Assembly: GCA_965230065.1 (NCBI GenBank)
Contig: OZ245942.1
Coordinates: 4,588,001 to 4,652,000 of the forward strand
Direction of reading: 5' to 3'
Source: G965230065 sp965230065
Lineage (GTDB): Bacteria; Bacteroidota; Bacteroidia; Cytophagales; Cyclobacteriaceae
DNA length: 64,000 nt
The notes below the pieces were generated by a model, which was not told where the DNA came from, did no database searches, and saw nothing but the letters and a program-made list of their open reading frames with translations. Each line of letters begins with the position of its first letter. The first letter of the stretch is position 1. A program made the position numbers and the translations under genes. Shown piece by piece: positions 43,271-52,680 of this stretch.

Positions 43271-45151
43271 ATGAAAAGTATACTTCGCTGCTTGCTGCTG
43301 CTGTTTTATTTCACATTGATATCATCATTGAATTTATATGCGCAATCCGAACCAGCGAATGATGAAATAGAAGCCGTTAAGCTGGATAATCCTATTTCGG
43401 CTTCTTATTTGAAAAAGCACCTGTCAAAGAAATCACCAAAATTAATTCTCACTCCAGCTATAGAAAGAAACCTGAAACAAAAGTTAAAATCTGATCCACT
43501 GGTACAGAATTATTATCAGTATCTGCAAAATGAGGCAACTAAGATTCTTGAAAAACCTTTACTGGAAAGGGAACTTGAAGGATTTAGGTTGCTTTTCGTT
43601 GCACGGGAGATGGTAGAGCGTATGGGCGTGCTAAGCATGGTTTATCGGATTGATAAAAACCCGGAGATATTAAATAGGATAAATGCGGAACTGCAAGCCG
43701 TTTGTGCTTTTAAGGATTGGAATCCCCAACATTTCCTGGACGTTGCCGAAATGTCGTTTGGGGTGGCTTTAGCTACCGATTGGGTGGGGGACGTACTCCC
43801 TGAAGAAACAGTGGCATTGGCAAAAACCTCCTTAATTGAGAAAGGACTTATCCCAAGCTTTAATGAAGGAGGCGTGCGGATGTTTTGGATCAACAGTTCC
43901 AATAACTGGAATGCAGTATGCCATGGAGGCATGATAGCGGCTTCCCTGGTTATTGCTGATATCAATCCTGGATTAGCCGCCAAAACGATTGGAAGGGCTT
44001 TGGATAAACTACCCAATTCGTTACAAGAATATGCGCCCGATGGTGTTTACCCTGAAGGACCTAGTTATTGGGGATATGGCACCAGCTATACAATCATCGC
44101 TTCCAATGCATTAAATACTGCTTTAGGAACTGATTTTGGCATTTCCGACAGTCCAGGGTTTATGGAAAGTGCTAACTTCCGACTGCTTGCTACAACTCCT
44201 TCCGGTGCTTTTTTCAATTTTGCCGATTCCAGGGATGAGGACAATGGAAGTGGTGCCGTAATATTGCTGTGGTTTGCCGCTAAAACAGGGGACGGACTGT
44301 ATTTTGATACTTCATTTTTTGAAAACCCCCAAAATATTGGACGGCTTGCTGGCCCGGGATTGGTTTGGCTCTCCCAATTTTCCCAGGAAAAAATGAGTGA
44401 ACTACCCCTCAATTGGCACGGAAAGGGTGCCAACCCCGTTGCCATTTTTCGTGGAGAAAAAGGAGATGCCGAACAATTTTATCTGGGTGTAAAAGGAGGA
44501 AAGGCGCAATTGAGTCATGGTAATATGGATGCAGGCACTTTTGTATTTGACCTGAATGGCGTAAGATGGGTGCTCGATCCGGGCAACCAAAGTTACTATC
44601 CCCTGAATAAAATCGGATTCAATTTGGCCGGTTCCTGTCAGGATTGCCCACGCTGGACTTTATTGACAAAACACAATCAGGGACATAGCACCATTACTGT
44701 GAATAATGCCCGTTTTAACGTAAAAGGATATGCGCCAATTACAGACTTTAAAGCAGGTGCGCAGCCGGAGGTTACTATTGAAATGTCAGAAATATATGAT
44801 ACACTGCTTACCTCTGCCCAACGCAGGTTTGTAAAGGAAAGCAACCGATCAATTTTGATTGAAGATATCATCACGCCCAATGAGGTTACCCTAAATATTA
44901 CCTGGGCCATTATGACAGCCGCTGAAGTAGTTCCTGTGAGCAATGGTGCTATTTTGAAACAGGATGGAAAGGAATTAAAACTTTCTGTTTTATCTCCTGG
45001 TGGGTTGAATGTTTCTATCATTTCCCTTGATCCACCTCCTTTGAAAATTGATAAAACAATAGAAAACCTGAAGCGAGTGGAGATTCGCATTCCCGCTTAC
45101 CTGTTTAATGAAGAAAAAGGTTTAATTCAAGTCCGCCTTTCGGGTGAATAA
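43271..45151 (+). CDS. heparinase II/III-like polysaccharide lyase candidate
   Basis: A 626-residue protein with a signal peptide (1-25). The alpha/alpha toroid region includes NSSNNWNAVCHGGM (about 210-223) with the Asn and His expected for charge neutralisation and base, and GPSYWGYGTSYTI (about 261-273) with the candidate catalytic Tyr. The C-terminal half is a heparinase II/III-like beta-sandwich (QLSHGNMDAGTFVFDLNGVRWVLDPG, given in part). Such enzymes cleave uronic-acid-containing chains by beta-elimination (alginate, heparin-like, other polyuronates). It lies between two PUL enzymes in the same operon, so its substrate is probably the same rhamnose/uronate polymer. Exact PL family cannot be set by eye. 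Confidence 0.82.
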   Translation: MKSILRCLLLLFYFTLISSLNLYAQSEPANDEIEAVKLDNPISASYLKKHLSKKSPKLILTPAIERNLKQKLKSDPLVQNYYQYLQNEATKILEKPLLERELEGFRLLFVAREMVERMGVLSMVYRIDKNPEILNRINAELQAVCAFKDWNPQHFLDVAEMSFGVALATDWVGDVLPEETVALAKTSLIEKGLIPSFNEGGVRMFWINSSNNWNAVCHGGMIAASLVIADINPGLAAKTIGRALDKLPNSLQEYAPDGVYPEGPSYWGYGTSYTIIASNALNTALGTDFGISDSPGFMESANFRLLATTPSGAFFNFADSRDEDNGSGAVILLWFAAKTGDGLYFDTSFFENPQNIGRLAGPGLVWLSQFSQEKMSELPLNWHGKGANPVAIFRGEKGDAEQFYLGVKGGKAQLSHGNMDAGTFVFDLNGVRWVLDPGNQSYYPLNKIGFNLAGSCQDCPRWTLLTKHNQGHSTITVNNARFNVKGYAPITDFKAGAQPEVTIEMSEIYDTLLTSAQRRFVKESNRSILIEDIITPNEVTLNITWAIMTAAEVVPVSNGAILKQDGKELKLSVLSPGGLNVSIISLDPPPLKIDKTIENLKRVEIRIPAYLFNEEKGLIQVRLSGE

Positions 45152-45162
45152 TATCAATGTAA

Positions 45163-47046
45163 ATGAAAAAAAGAATGTATAAAACTCATCTCTTCCTTTT
45201 AGGAACATTTATCAACCTTTGCCTGTTCTCAGCAGGTTTACTATATGCCCAAAACCCAAACATTGAAATTAAAGGCGAACAAAAAAAATGGCATAGAATT
45301 ACCCTGGTTTTTGAAGGGGTGCAAACCAGTGAAATGGCAGAGGATAATCCCTTTTTGAATTACCGGTTGGATGTAACCTTTACCCACGACGAACAAACCT
45401 ACACCGTTCCCGGCTTTTATGCAGCAGACGGTGAAGCCGCCGAAACCAGTGCCGATGCAGGAAATAAATGGATGGTCAGGTTCACACCCGATAAAACGGG
45501 AAAATGGACGTACCAGGTTTCTTTCAAAAAAGGCGAAAACATTGCTGTGCTTGATAATATAAGTGGGGCTGAAAGTGCCGGGTTTATGGACGGGGCATCG
45601 GGCAGTTTTGAAATAGCTGATACCGACAAAACCGGCATAGACAACCGGGCACAAGGCAGGCTGAACTACGTGGGCGAATCTTATCTGCAATACGAGGAAA
45701 CGGGCAAATATTTCATCAAAGTAGGGGTAGACGCCCCGGAAAATCTATTGGCCTACGAAGACATAGATGCCACACCCAATGTATTTGGCTTCAGAAAAAA
45801 CTGGGCACCCCACCAGAAAGATTTTCCTGAAGAGGCTTCTGAATATCTTTGGCAAGGAGAAAAAGGAAAAAACCTGATGGGCGCCATCAATTACCTGGCT
45901 TCTGAAGAACTGAATGTTTTTTCTTTCCTTACCTTTAATGTAGATGGTGACGATCGCAATGTTTTTCCTTATTTGCTCAAAGTGCCGATGGAGGAATATG
46001 AAAACTATGCAAATACCAAGAAGAACAAAGAAGCCTGGGCTACGCTGTTCCACACCACCCGCCTGGATGTATCCAAGCTGGAACAATGGGAACGTATTTT
46101 TGAATATGCGGAAACGAAAGGCATGTTCCTCCATTTCAAAACCCATGAAACGGAAACCGACCATTTGATGGACGACGGGGTGTTTGGTACGGAAGGTAAG
46201 TTATATTATAGGGAACTCATCGCTCGTTTCGGGCATCACCTTTCCATGAACTGGAACCTGGGCGAAGAAAATAACCAACCCATTGAAGAAGTCATCAAAG
46301 CGGCCAATTATGTGCATCGGCTTGACCCGTACAAGCACCATTTAGTGATGCATACATTTCCGAACAAAGATGACCGATATGCAGAATTAATTGGCGATCA
46401 ATCACCCTTAACAGGAGCTTCTTTGCAATTAAGAGACAAAGAATTTTACGATGTCCACCCCAGGGTATTGAAGTGGCGTGAAAAATCGAGTGCTACCGGG
46501 AAAAAGTGGGCACTGTCGGTAGACGAACCGGGCAACGCCCAATTTGCCTTGTTGCCTGATGATGAAGATGCTGATCACAATTTAGCCCGGGCCAATGCCC
46601 TTTGGGGAACTTTGATGGCCGGAGGCTACGGCGTTGAATGGTACTTTGGCTATGACAGCCCCAACTCAGACCTCACCTGTCAGGACTTCCGCAGCCGCGA
46701 CCTGTTTTGGGACCAGAACCGCCATGCCCGTACTTTTTTTGAAGACCATCTTCCTTTCTGGGAAATGTCTCCTGCCGATGAGTTGACGAACGATACACTA
46801 TCTTTTTGTTTTGCTAAAAAAGATGAAGTTTACGCTATTTATCTGCGCCCGGGAGCTGAGACCACAACGCTTGATCTCGGCAATTCCCATAAAGAGTTTA
46901 CCATTCAGTGGTATGACCCACGGGAAGGGGGTAAATTGGAAAAAGGAAACGTAAAAAAGATAAAGGCAAACGGTAAGACAGTTTCATTAGGTTTACCACC
47001 ATCGGAAAAGTCAAAAGACTGGGTGATTTTAGTGGAAAAAAAATAA
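45163..47046 (+). CDS. DUF5060-containing glycoside hydrolase candidate
   Basis: A 627-residue secreted protein (signal peptide to about residue 30, LLYAQ; a second ATG at 45175 is possible). An N-terminal DUF5060 beta-sandwich (about 35-135: HRITLVFEGVQTSEMAEDNPFLNYRLDV, in part) is followed by a TIM-barrel-like central region with MNWNLGEENNQPIEEV, where Glu is a likely acid/base, and LSVDEPGNAQ near the end of the barrel with a possible second acid. The end resembles a small collagen-binding-like domain (FTIQWYDPREGGKLEKG). Relatives occur in Bacteroidota glycan loci; the substrate is not known. Last gene of the operon, 11 bases after the lyase. Confidence 0.8.
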   Translation: MKKRMYKTHLFLLGTFINLCLFSAGLLYAQNPNIEIKGEQKKWHRITLVFEGVQTSEMAEDNPFLNYRLDVTFTHDEQTYTVPGFYAADGEAAETSADAGNKWMVRFTPDKTGKWTYQVSFKKGENIAVLDNISGAESAGFMDGASGSFEIADTDKTGIDNRAQGRLNYVGESYLQYEETGKYFIKVGVDAPENLLAYEDIDATPNVFGFRKNWAPHQKDFPEEASEYLWQGEKGKNLMGAINYLASEELNVFSFLTFNVDGDDRNVFPYLLKVPMEEYENYANTKKNKEAWATLFHTTRLDVSKLEQWERIFEYAETKGMFLHFKTHETETDHLMDDGVFGTEGKLYYRELIARFGHHLSMNWNLGEENNQPIEEVIKAANYVHRLDPYKHHLVMHTFPNKDDRYAELIGDQSPLTGASLQLRDKEFYDVHPRVLKWREKSSATGKKWALSVDEPGNAQFALLPDDEDADHNLARANALWGTLMAGGYGVEWYFGYDSPNSDLTCQDFRSRDLFWDQNRHARTFFEDHLPFWEMSPADELTNDTLSFCFAKKDEVYAIYLRPGAETTTLDLGNSHKEFTIQWYDPREGGKLEKGNVKKIKANGKTVSLGLPPSEKSKDWVILVEKK

Positions 47047-47071
47047 AAGACTTATTCGGCGCCTGTCGAAG

Positions 47072-49291
47072 TTAATGATAAACAACCAGCTTATGACTTG
47101 ACCTGCACTGGTCTCCCGAAAGGTGTAGCCAGTAAAAGCCTGTGTCCAGGTTGTCCATATTCAGTTCAAAGTACCGTTGGTTTGGGTTTTGTAAATGATA
47201 AGAAGCAACTTGTTTTCCCTGGGCGTTGAATATTTCCATCAGCAGGGAAGGATCCGATACAGGCCTGTTCAGTTTTATTTTTAACATTTCACCGGAAGTC
47301 AGCGGATTGGGGTAAACTTTGGCGGTAGCAAGAGGCGTTTCCCGGTTTTTTGCGGTGGAAGGTGGCTTTCCGTCAAAAAACTGTTCAGCAAAGGCAAAAG
47401 CTTTTTTTCCAATCTTTTCCCCAATCAAACGGCCGGGTATGTCATCTGCCGGAGGGTGTATGCCGCCCCAGATGCGCGAGAGGCTGGTTTGGTCTGAGGC
47501 ATCCCGGTAGGTGGCCCATTGCAAGGTGAAATCAATGCTGGGGCCTTCTTCAAACACCAGAAGCTCATTCTTTTTTACCGGAAATTCGCCCATTCCCCCC
47601 GGAAAAAAGGGATCTCCGGTGAGCAGTGTCAATACTTCCGCGGCAGCTCTGGAGAACGTGGAGTGCCCCGAGATATATCCGGCAAAGGGAGGGGTAACAA
47701 AAGAAGGGCGCTGGTAAGGCCACCAGTTTTCGGCAAGTATCCAGCCTACGCCCGCTTCGTCGGTAGCCGGGTCAGTGATGTAGCGATGGCCCTTCCAGGC
47801 ATATAATTTTACTTTCCCAATATTTTCACCATTGCTCCCGGCCAGGGTATCGCCGGGCTGTACAAGCTCTATGTACCCCGGCACCAGGGGAAGCCCGCCC
47901 GGTGCATAATTGGGAAGCTGCGGATCCGTACATTGCCCGTATTCTGCCATGGCCCGGATGGCCGAAATGGGGCGCACATAATCGTACCATCCTTTGATGC
48001 CCCAGGCGGAAACGGCTGCATCGTGTACAGCCCCGCCCAACGCCAGGTACGCTTTTACATCCCATTCCAAATCATCAATTACCGGCTCTTCCCCTCCAAA
48101 CTTCTTCTCCAGGGCTGGGTGGTCACTCACATAGTTGAGAATGGTAAACCAGTGGCCGGGGGGCGTTTCAGAGTCGGGGCCATCTGCCCAAAACTCGGCC
48201 AGGGCACGGGTGTAGTCGCCCCGGGGCACCCATTGGGGTTCGTAAGGGTTTCCGGTATGCGGGTTCAGCGCGTGTCCTTTTCCGGTATCCCCACCTGCTG
48301 TCAGGTTGTAAAAATTGCGGTAGTCTTCAAAAGATTGCGGGAATTCCTGAATATTGCCCTGGGAAGCCGGGGAAATATCCCACAGCACGTTATCCGATGG
48401 GGCCAGGTGGCACGACCAGATGGCAACCATGGCAAACCCCCATTTATACTCTTCTGATAATCCCCCGTTGGCATGCACATTCAGGTAGGGGGGAGGGCCA
48501 GGGTCGTGATACACCCAATGTTGCCCGCCTTCACATTCATAAATCGTTCTATCGGTTTCTGTGAGGGAAAAGGGCGTTACCTCTCCCCACTCCGGGCCCA
48601 GGAAGGGAGGGGTATTATCGTCGATGGGAATACCACCCTGGTCTATGAAAATATTAAGCCTGAGCGGCTGCCAGCGGTTTGGGTCAACAATTTCAGGGTT
48701 ACCAGAAAAAAAAGGCATCAAAGGAGGATTGGAAGCTTCATAATACCGATTGGCATACCCATTTTGTTCATTTGCCCCGTCCTGCATGCCAAATTCAATC
48801 AGTTTTTCCCCAATGTAATTGCCCAGGGCAGCCGGGTTGCCACTTGCATAATTGGTTGAAGTGAATGAAGCATCATAGCCTAGAGAAGCAAAGAGCGCAT
48901 CAAATCGCTGATAGGCTAAATTCCTGCCGGGCGAATTGGCAAAACGGTGCCTGAGCAGACGATAGGCAGCATAGCTCATGGCTTCTTTTCGCGCCCCTTC
49001 TTTATTCAAGGGTTGAACGGCTCCGGTGAATGGGCACGCAAACCCGTCCACGGTGCGGCCCAGTAAAAAAGGAGTAGCCACTGCATCATAAGCCGCCCAG
49101 GCATCGTACAGGGCAATGGAAGTGTGAAACAGGTTGCGGGCATGGACGGTGGGGCGGGCAAAATCGCTACGAATGGCTTCCAGCAGCACTTCATTCCACT
49201 GCCGGGCTACCGAGTGTTCAGTTTGGGCCTGCGCAAGCCCAATGTTGGTGAAAATGAATAATAGCAGCCACTTTACAGCCTTTGTACACAT
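47072..49291 (-). CDS. vanadium-dependent haloperoxidase-like PAP2-superfamily protein with T9SS tail
   Basis: A 739-residue protein. After a signal peptide (1-22, LAQAQ) comes the VARQWNEVLLEAIRSDFARPTVHARNLFH opening (in part) typical of the family. The vanadate/phosphate pocket motifs are YVRPISAIRAM, ISGHSTFSRAAAEVL and SRIWGGIHPPADDIPGR, the last with the His expected to bind the metal. The C-terminus is a type IX sorting domain (AKVYPNPLTSGEM to the end), so export by T9SS is expected. Activity may be halide oxidation or phosphatase-like; sequence alone does not decide. It converges on the PUL operon with a 25-base gap. Confidence 0.85.
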   Translation of the reverse strand: MCTKAVKWLLLFIFTNIGLAQAQTEHSVARQWNEVLLEAIRSDFARPTVHARNLFHTSIALYDAWAAYDAVATPFLLGRTVDGFACPFTGAVQPLNKEGARKEAMSYAAYRLLRHRFANSPGRNLAYQRFDALFASLGYDASFTSTNYASGNPAALGNYIGEKLIEFGMQDGANEQNGYANRYYEASNPPLMPFFSGNPEIVDPNRWQPLRLNIFIDQGGIPIDDNTPPFLGPEWGEVTPFSLTETDRTIYECEGGQHWVYHDPGPPPYLNVHANGGLSEEYKWGFAMVAIWSCHLAPSDNVLWDISPASQGNIQEFPQSFEDYRNFYNLTAGGDTGKGHALNPHTGNPYEPQWVPRGDYTRALAEFWADGPDSETPPGHWFTILNYVSDHPALEKKFGGEEPVIDDLEWDVKAYLALGGAVHDAAVSAWGIKGWYDYVRPISAIRAMAEYGQCTDPQLPNYAPGGLPLVPGYIELVQPGDTLAGSNGENIGKVKLYAWKGHRYITDPATDEAGVGWILAENWWPYQRPSFVTPPFAGYISGHSTFSRAAAEVLTLLTGDPFFPGGMGEFPVKKNELLVFEEGPSIDFTLQWATYRDASDQTSLSRIWGGIHPPADDIPGRLIGEKIGKKAFAFAEQFFDGKPPSTAKNRETPLATAKVYPNPLTSGEMLKIKLNRPVSDPSLLMEIFNAQGKQVASYHLQNPNQRYFELNMDNLDTGFYWLHLSGDQCRSSHKLVVYH

Positions 49292-49843
49292 AGCATTTTA
49301 GGTTCTTTTTTTATGGACACTAAATTATATGAAATGGTTGTAATTTGAGCGTTAAGCACTATTTCTTCAATTGTTCTTTTAATTTTGATGCCCGCAGCTT
49401 ATGCAGGCAATTTTTTAACTGCATTTTGTCCTTATTGGCAATTGCCTGGTCAAACGCCCCAAACCGAATGCCCCTTTTGGCTTAGCGATTGTCCTGTTTG
49501 GCAAACGGCATGCCCTGCGGGACAAAGCATAAAGTCAAAAGCACCAAACCGGATGCCTTGGGGGGCATAAAATTTGGCTTGTAAAGCAAACCATTTGCTT
49601 CGTTTGGCTTTAGCTATGGCAACGATGACATCATTCATTTGCCACCGCAGCGGCGGACTGTGCATTTGTTAGAGGAAGGCATTGATTTGAGGTATAACTT
49701 CCAGCCGGACCATAGAAATTTATACCTATGTGGCAGTAAATTGTTTTAAACAATATCAAACCGGTTAGATTGGCACTAATGATGTATTGTAGATAAAGTG
49801 CATAATGCACTTTATATGGATGTTATGAGCAATTCCTTTTTTT
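49292..49843. other. 552-base gene-free region with a near-perfect palindrome
   Basis: No convincing gene. ATAAAGTGCAT (49793-49803) and its exact reverse complement (49805-49815) flank a single A, just beyond the stop of the cyclase gene; it may be its terminator or a protein-binding site. Two related stretches (CCAAACCGAATGCCCC near 49459 and CCAAACCGGATGCC near 49544) suggest an old repeat. The region looks like a boundary between the PUL block and the following island. Confidence 0.5.
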
Positions 49844-52444
49844 TTAAATCAGTCCTTCTTCCTCAAGGGATTTTTTTAGCCTGGCCTGATTTTCCCAGAA
49901 CCGATCCTCAATCTTTTGCATGACATCATCAAATGCTGGATGATCCCTCAAAGGATTTACAAGCGGGTCAATTTTCATAAATACAAGTGTCCAGTATTGA
50001 AAATTATCTTGTCTTGCGAAGATGTTCAGTTGTTCAATGGCTAGGTCTATTTCTCCCTCATTAGCAAATTTCATGGCCAGGCTCGCACTTTTGTAGATGG
50101 ATTGGTCATTTTCACAGTAATCCGCATAAGCCTGATAAAAACCTTTCGACTGTTCATCCAGGCCCATCTTTTCATAAACTTTACCGATCCTGATATCTTC
50201 CTGAGGATAAATACCCAGTCCATTTGCTTCTTTGGCAATGACGAATTTTTTAAAGAAATAAAAAGCACTGTCATAGTCTTCCTCATAAAAGTAGAATTTC
50301 GCCACCTCCTGCAATATGTCTAATCGTGTGGTATCTTTTTTCCATTCCTTTATTAACGATAGTTTGGCTCGTTCAATATTAGTTTCCTTGGCATACGTGA
50401 TCAAGGCCTTTACGTAAGGTGCAAAAAAGTTCTCTGGAAAGTGATTAAGTGATTTATTAACGTAAATAATCGCCTCATCAACAAAGCCATTCTGGATGAA
50501 GGCATTGCTAAGGTTTAAGTAGTGATAGCTCAGGGTAACAGAATCATTGGCTGCAACATCAAGCTGAACCCCTTTCAATGCGTACTTCAGATATTTACCA
50601 GAATTGGGGATGATTCGAAAATGGAAATCTGCAAGCATCTGTATTGCAAAAGATGAATTAGGGTTATACTCCAGGGCTTTTTCAAGGTGTGGGAGGGCCA
50701 GTTTAAATTCCTTTGTTTGTAAGTAGTAAAAAGCCTTGGCAATCAGACTCTCAGCGGATTTTGAATCATAAAGTAAGGCCTTATCTGCGTAACTATTAAT
50801 CTCTTTGGTGTACTGCTTCTCCATTTGGGGTATTTCAAGAAGATAGTATGATATAGCGATATTGGCATGAGCTAAGGCGAACTCAGGATCTTCTTCAATC
50901 GCTTTTTCAAGTAATCCAATGGCTTGTTGAAGTCCATCATGTGTTCGTGAATTAAGAAGTTCTAGTGCCTGAAGGTAATAATCATAGGCCCGAAGGTTTT
51001 CAGTAGGTTTTTTCTGTATAAGCTCAAGTTCCGAAGGGGTTACAATGACTTCAATGGAGCTGACTATATTTCGTGCCACTTCATTCTGTAATTCAAAAAT
51101 ATCAACAACTTCCCGATTATACTGCTCCGCCCAGAGGTGGCGGTCCGTAGAAGCCTCAATCAACTGGATATTGAGTAGTATTTGGTCTCCAATCTTCTGC
51201 CCGCTGCCTTCCACAAAATAACTTACATTGAGTTCTTCGGCTATTTCAGGAATTGTCTTATCTGAGTTTCTATATTTTTCCACCGAGGATCTGCTTATTA
51301 CCCGCAGGTCTTTAACCTTTTGAAGGTTGTTCAGCGTTGACTCCATGAGACCATTCACAAAATACAGGTTCGAAGAATCGCTGCTCTCATTTTTAAATGG
51401 CAAGACGGCTATAGACTTATCACTCGACCTTGCTGCCGAATCTGATCCCCATTTTCCATTGAATATATCAAAGGAGTATGCAAGGATCGCAATTAGGAGT
51501 ACAGTTGCAGCTAGTATGGACCATTTCACAATCGGATTTCCTTTTAGGATGCTAGCATTCGATCGCTCAATAGCACCAAGTTGATTATTGGAAACTGCAT
51601 AAACTTCCATGGGTTTTGTGACGTTTTTCAATTTATGAACTCCCATCGATGACGTTAACAGGTCATCTTGATTTTTAACTTCGTCATACACCTTGTCGGA
51701 GATATAAACACTTCCCGTCTTGGCAAGTGATTCGATCCGGGCAGCAACATTTACGCCATCCCCGATAATCTCGTCATCTGTTACAATGGTATCCCCTGAA
51801 TGTATCCCAATTCGAATTGGGATTTTAGGTTCCTCCCTAAAAGCAAGCTGCATTTCAATGCCACATTGCACAGCATCAATAGCACTTGAAAATGTACTCA
51901 ATGTACCATCACCGTAATACTGCAGGATGCGTCCGTTATATTTTTTGGTGGTAGTATCAAAGACTTTTCTATGCCGATCTCGAAAAGCAATACCTTTCTT
52001 TTCATCCGTTTGCATGAGAGCAGTATATCCCTGAATATCAGTAAACATAATGGCAACCAACTTCCGTTGCCTGGTAGATGAGGCTGCCAGATTTTTATCA
52101 TCCTCTCCTCTTCTACCTACCTCACCAGGTGGATATCCATAGTACTCTCTGAAGCATTTGATAAAATAGGAAGTGCTGCCAAAACCAACTTTGAAGGACA
52201 CTTCTGAAACGGTCAGGGAGGTCTGTTTAATAATCTCCATACCCTTTTCTAACCGAACCTGGCGAATAAACTGACTCGCTGAAAGCTTAGTTTGTTGTTT
52301 GATCTTTCTGAGTAAGTTGGAACGGCTCGTATGCATTGCTACAGCTAGATCAGAAACACCGAATTGTTCATTGGAGACGTTCTCAAGGATGATTGATTCC
52401 GCCTGATCTACAAAATTTTCGGTGTTGAATGGAGTGTCTGACAT
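49844..52444 (-). CDS. AraC-type HTH / class III nucleotide cyclase / TPR regulator
   Basis: Start at ATG 52444 (MSDTPFNTENFVDQAES); 866 residues. Order: AraC-family DNA-binding domain (about 20-108: LLRKIKQQTKLSASQFIRQVRLEKG in part, VGFGSTSYFIKCFREYYGYPPGE in part); class III adenylate/guanylate cyclase domain (about 128-285) with metal Asp136 (FTDIQGYTAL) and Asp179 (YYGDGTL) and the transition-state Asn232 and Arg236 (GDGVNVAARIE); a membrane segment (about 307-324); a FlgO/TolB-N-like domain (KSIAVLPFKNESSD onward); then TPR repeats to the end. The two purine-specifying positions look like Gln175 and Glu225 instead of Lys and Asp. DNA-binding and cyclase domains on the same side of a membrane with periplasmic TPRs is inferred. 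Confidence 0.88.
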   Translation of the reverse strand: MSDTPFNTENFVDQAESIILENVSNEQFGVSDLAVAMHTSRSNLLRKIKQQTKLSASQFIRQVRLEKGMEIIKQTSLTVSEVSFKVGFGSTSYFIKCFREYYGYPPGEVGRRGEDDKNLAASSTRQRKLVAIMFTDIQGYTALMQTDEKKGIAFRDRHRKVFDTTTKKYNGRILQYYGDGTLSTFSSAIDAVQCGIEMQLAFREEPKIPIRIGIHSGDTIVTDDEIIGDGVNVAARIESLAKTGSVYISDKVYDEVKNQDDLLTSSMGVHKLKNVTKPMEVYAVSNNQLGAIERSNASILKGNPIVKWSILAATVLLIAILAYSFDIFNGKWGSDSAARSSDKSIAVLPFKNESSDSSNLYFVNGLMESTLNNLQKVKDLRVISRSSVEKYRNSDKTIPEIAEELNVSYFVEGSGQKIGDQILLNIQLIEASTDRHLWAEQYNREVVDIFELQNEVARNIVSSIEVIVTPSELELIQKKPTENLRAYDYYLQALELLNSRTHDGLQQAIGLLEKAIEEDPEFALAHANIAISYYLLEIPQMEKQYTKEINSYADKALLYDSKSAESLIAKAFYYLQTKEFKLALPHLEKALEYNPNSSFAIQMLADFHFRIIPNSGKYLKYALKGVQLDVAANDSVTLSYHYLNLSNAFIQNGFVDEAIIYVNKSLNHFPENFFAPYVKALITYAKETNIERAKLSLIKEWKKDTTRLDILQEVAKFYFYEEDYDSAFYFFKKFVIAKEANGLGIYPQEDIRIGKVYEKMGLDEQSKGFYQAYADYCENDQSIYKSASLAMKFANEGEIDLAIEQLNIFARQDNFQYWTLVFMKIDPLVNPLRDHPAFDDVMQKIEDRFWENQARLKKSLEEEGLI

Positions 52445-52459
52445 AGTTTTTAGGTAGTT

Positions 52460-52488
52460 CAAAAGTAGTAAAATTTATAACAATCCAA
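52460..52488 (-). promoter_or_regulatory. candidate promoter of the AraC-cyclase gene
   Basis: On the minus strand TTGG (52488-52485), 17 bases, then TACTTTTG (52467-52460), which fits TAnnTTTG. The ATG at 52444 follows after 15 bases. Confidence 0.45.
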
Positions 52489-52504
52489 CACTATTAAGAT
52501 TTTC

Positions 52505-52640
52505 CATAGTACGATGAAGAATTCAGTTATTTGCTTCATAATTTATATCCCGGCTCCATAGTTTTTATGATTTCCGTAAACTTTATGGATTTGGCTGCAT
52601 AGCTCATAGGTCTCACTTTCGCTCTTTCTTGACCTTTGTA
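52505..52640 (+). promoter_or_regulatory. CATAG-box regulatory region of the ankyrin-acyltransferase unit
   Basis: CATAG occurs at 52505, 52557, 52598 and 52605, with CATAA at 52537 and a degenerate TTTATGG at 52582. GACCTTTGTA at 52631-52640 is a -7-like element, 41 bases before the ATG at 52681. The same boxes and the same GACCTTTGTA recur before the gene at 55370 with distances equal to within two bases. No TTTG is at -33, which fits an activator-dependent promoter. Confidence 0.6.
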
Positions 52641-52680
52641 AAAATTAATTAATCACCTAGAACATTAAAAAATTAAGATT

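Noticed and set aside
47319..48859. Plus-strand open frames over the haloperoxidase gene
   Set aside because: They are shadows of a strongly supported minus-strand gene with PAP2 motifs and a T9SS tail.
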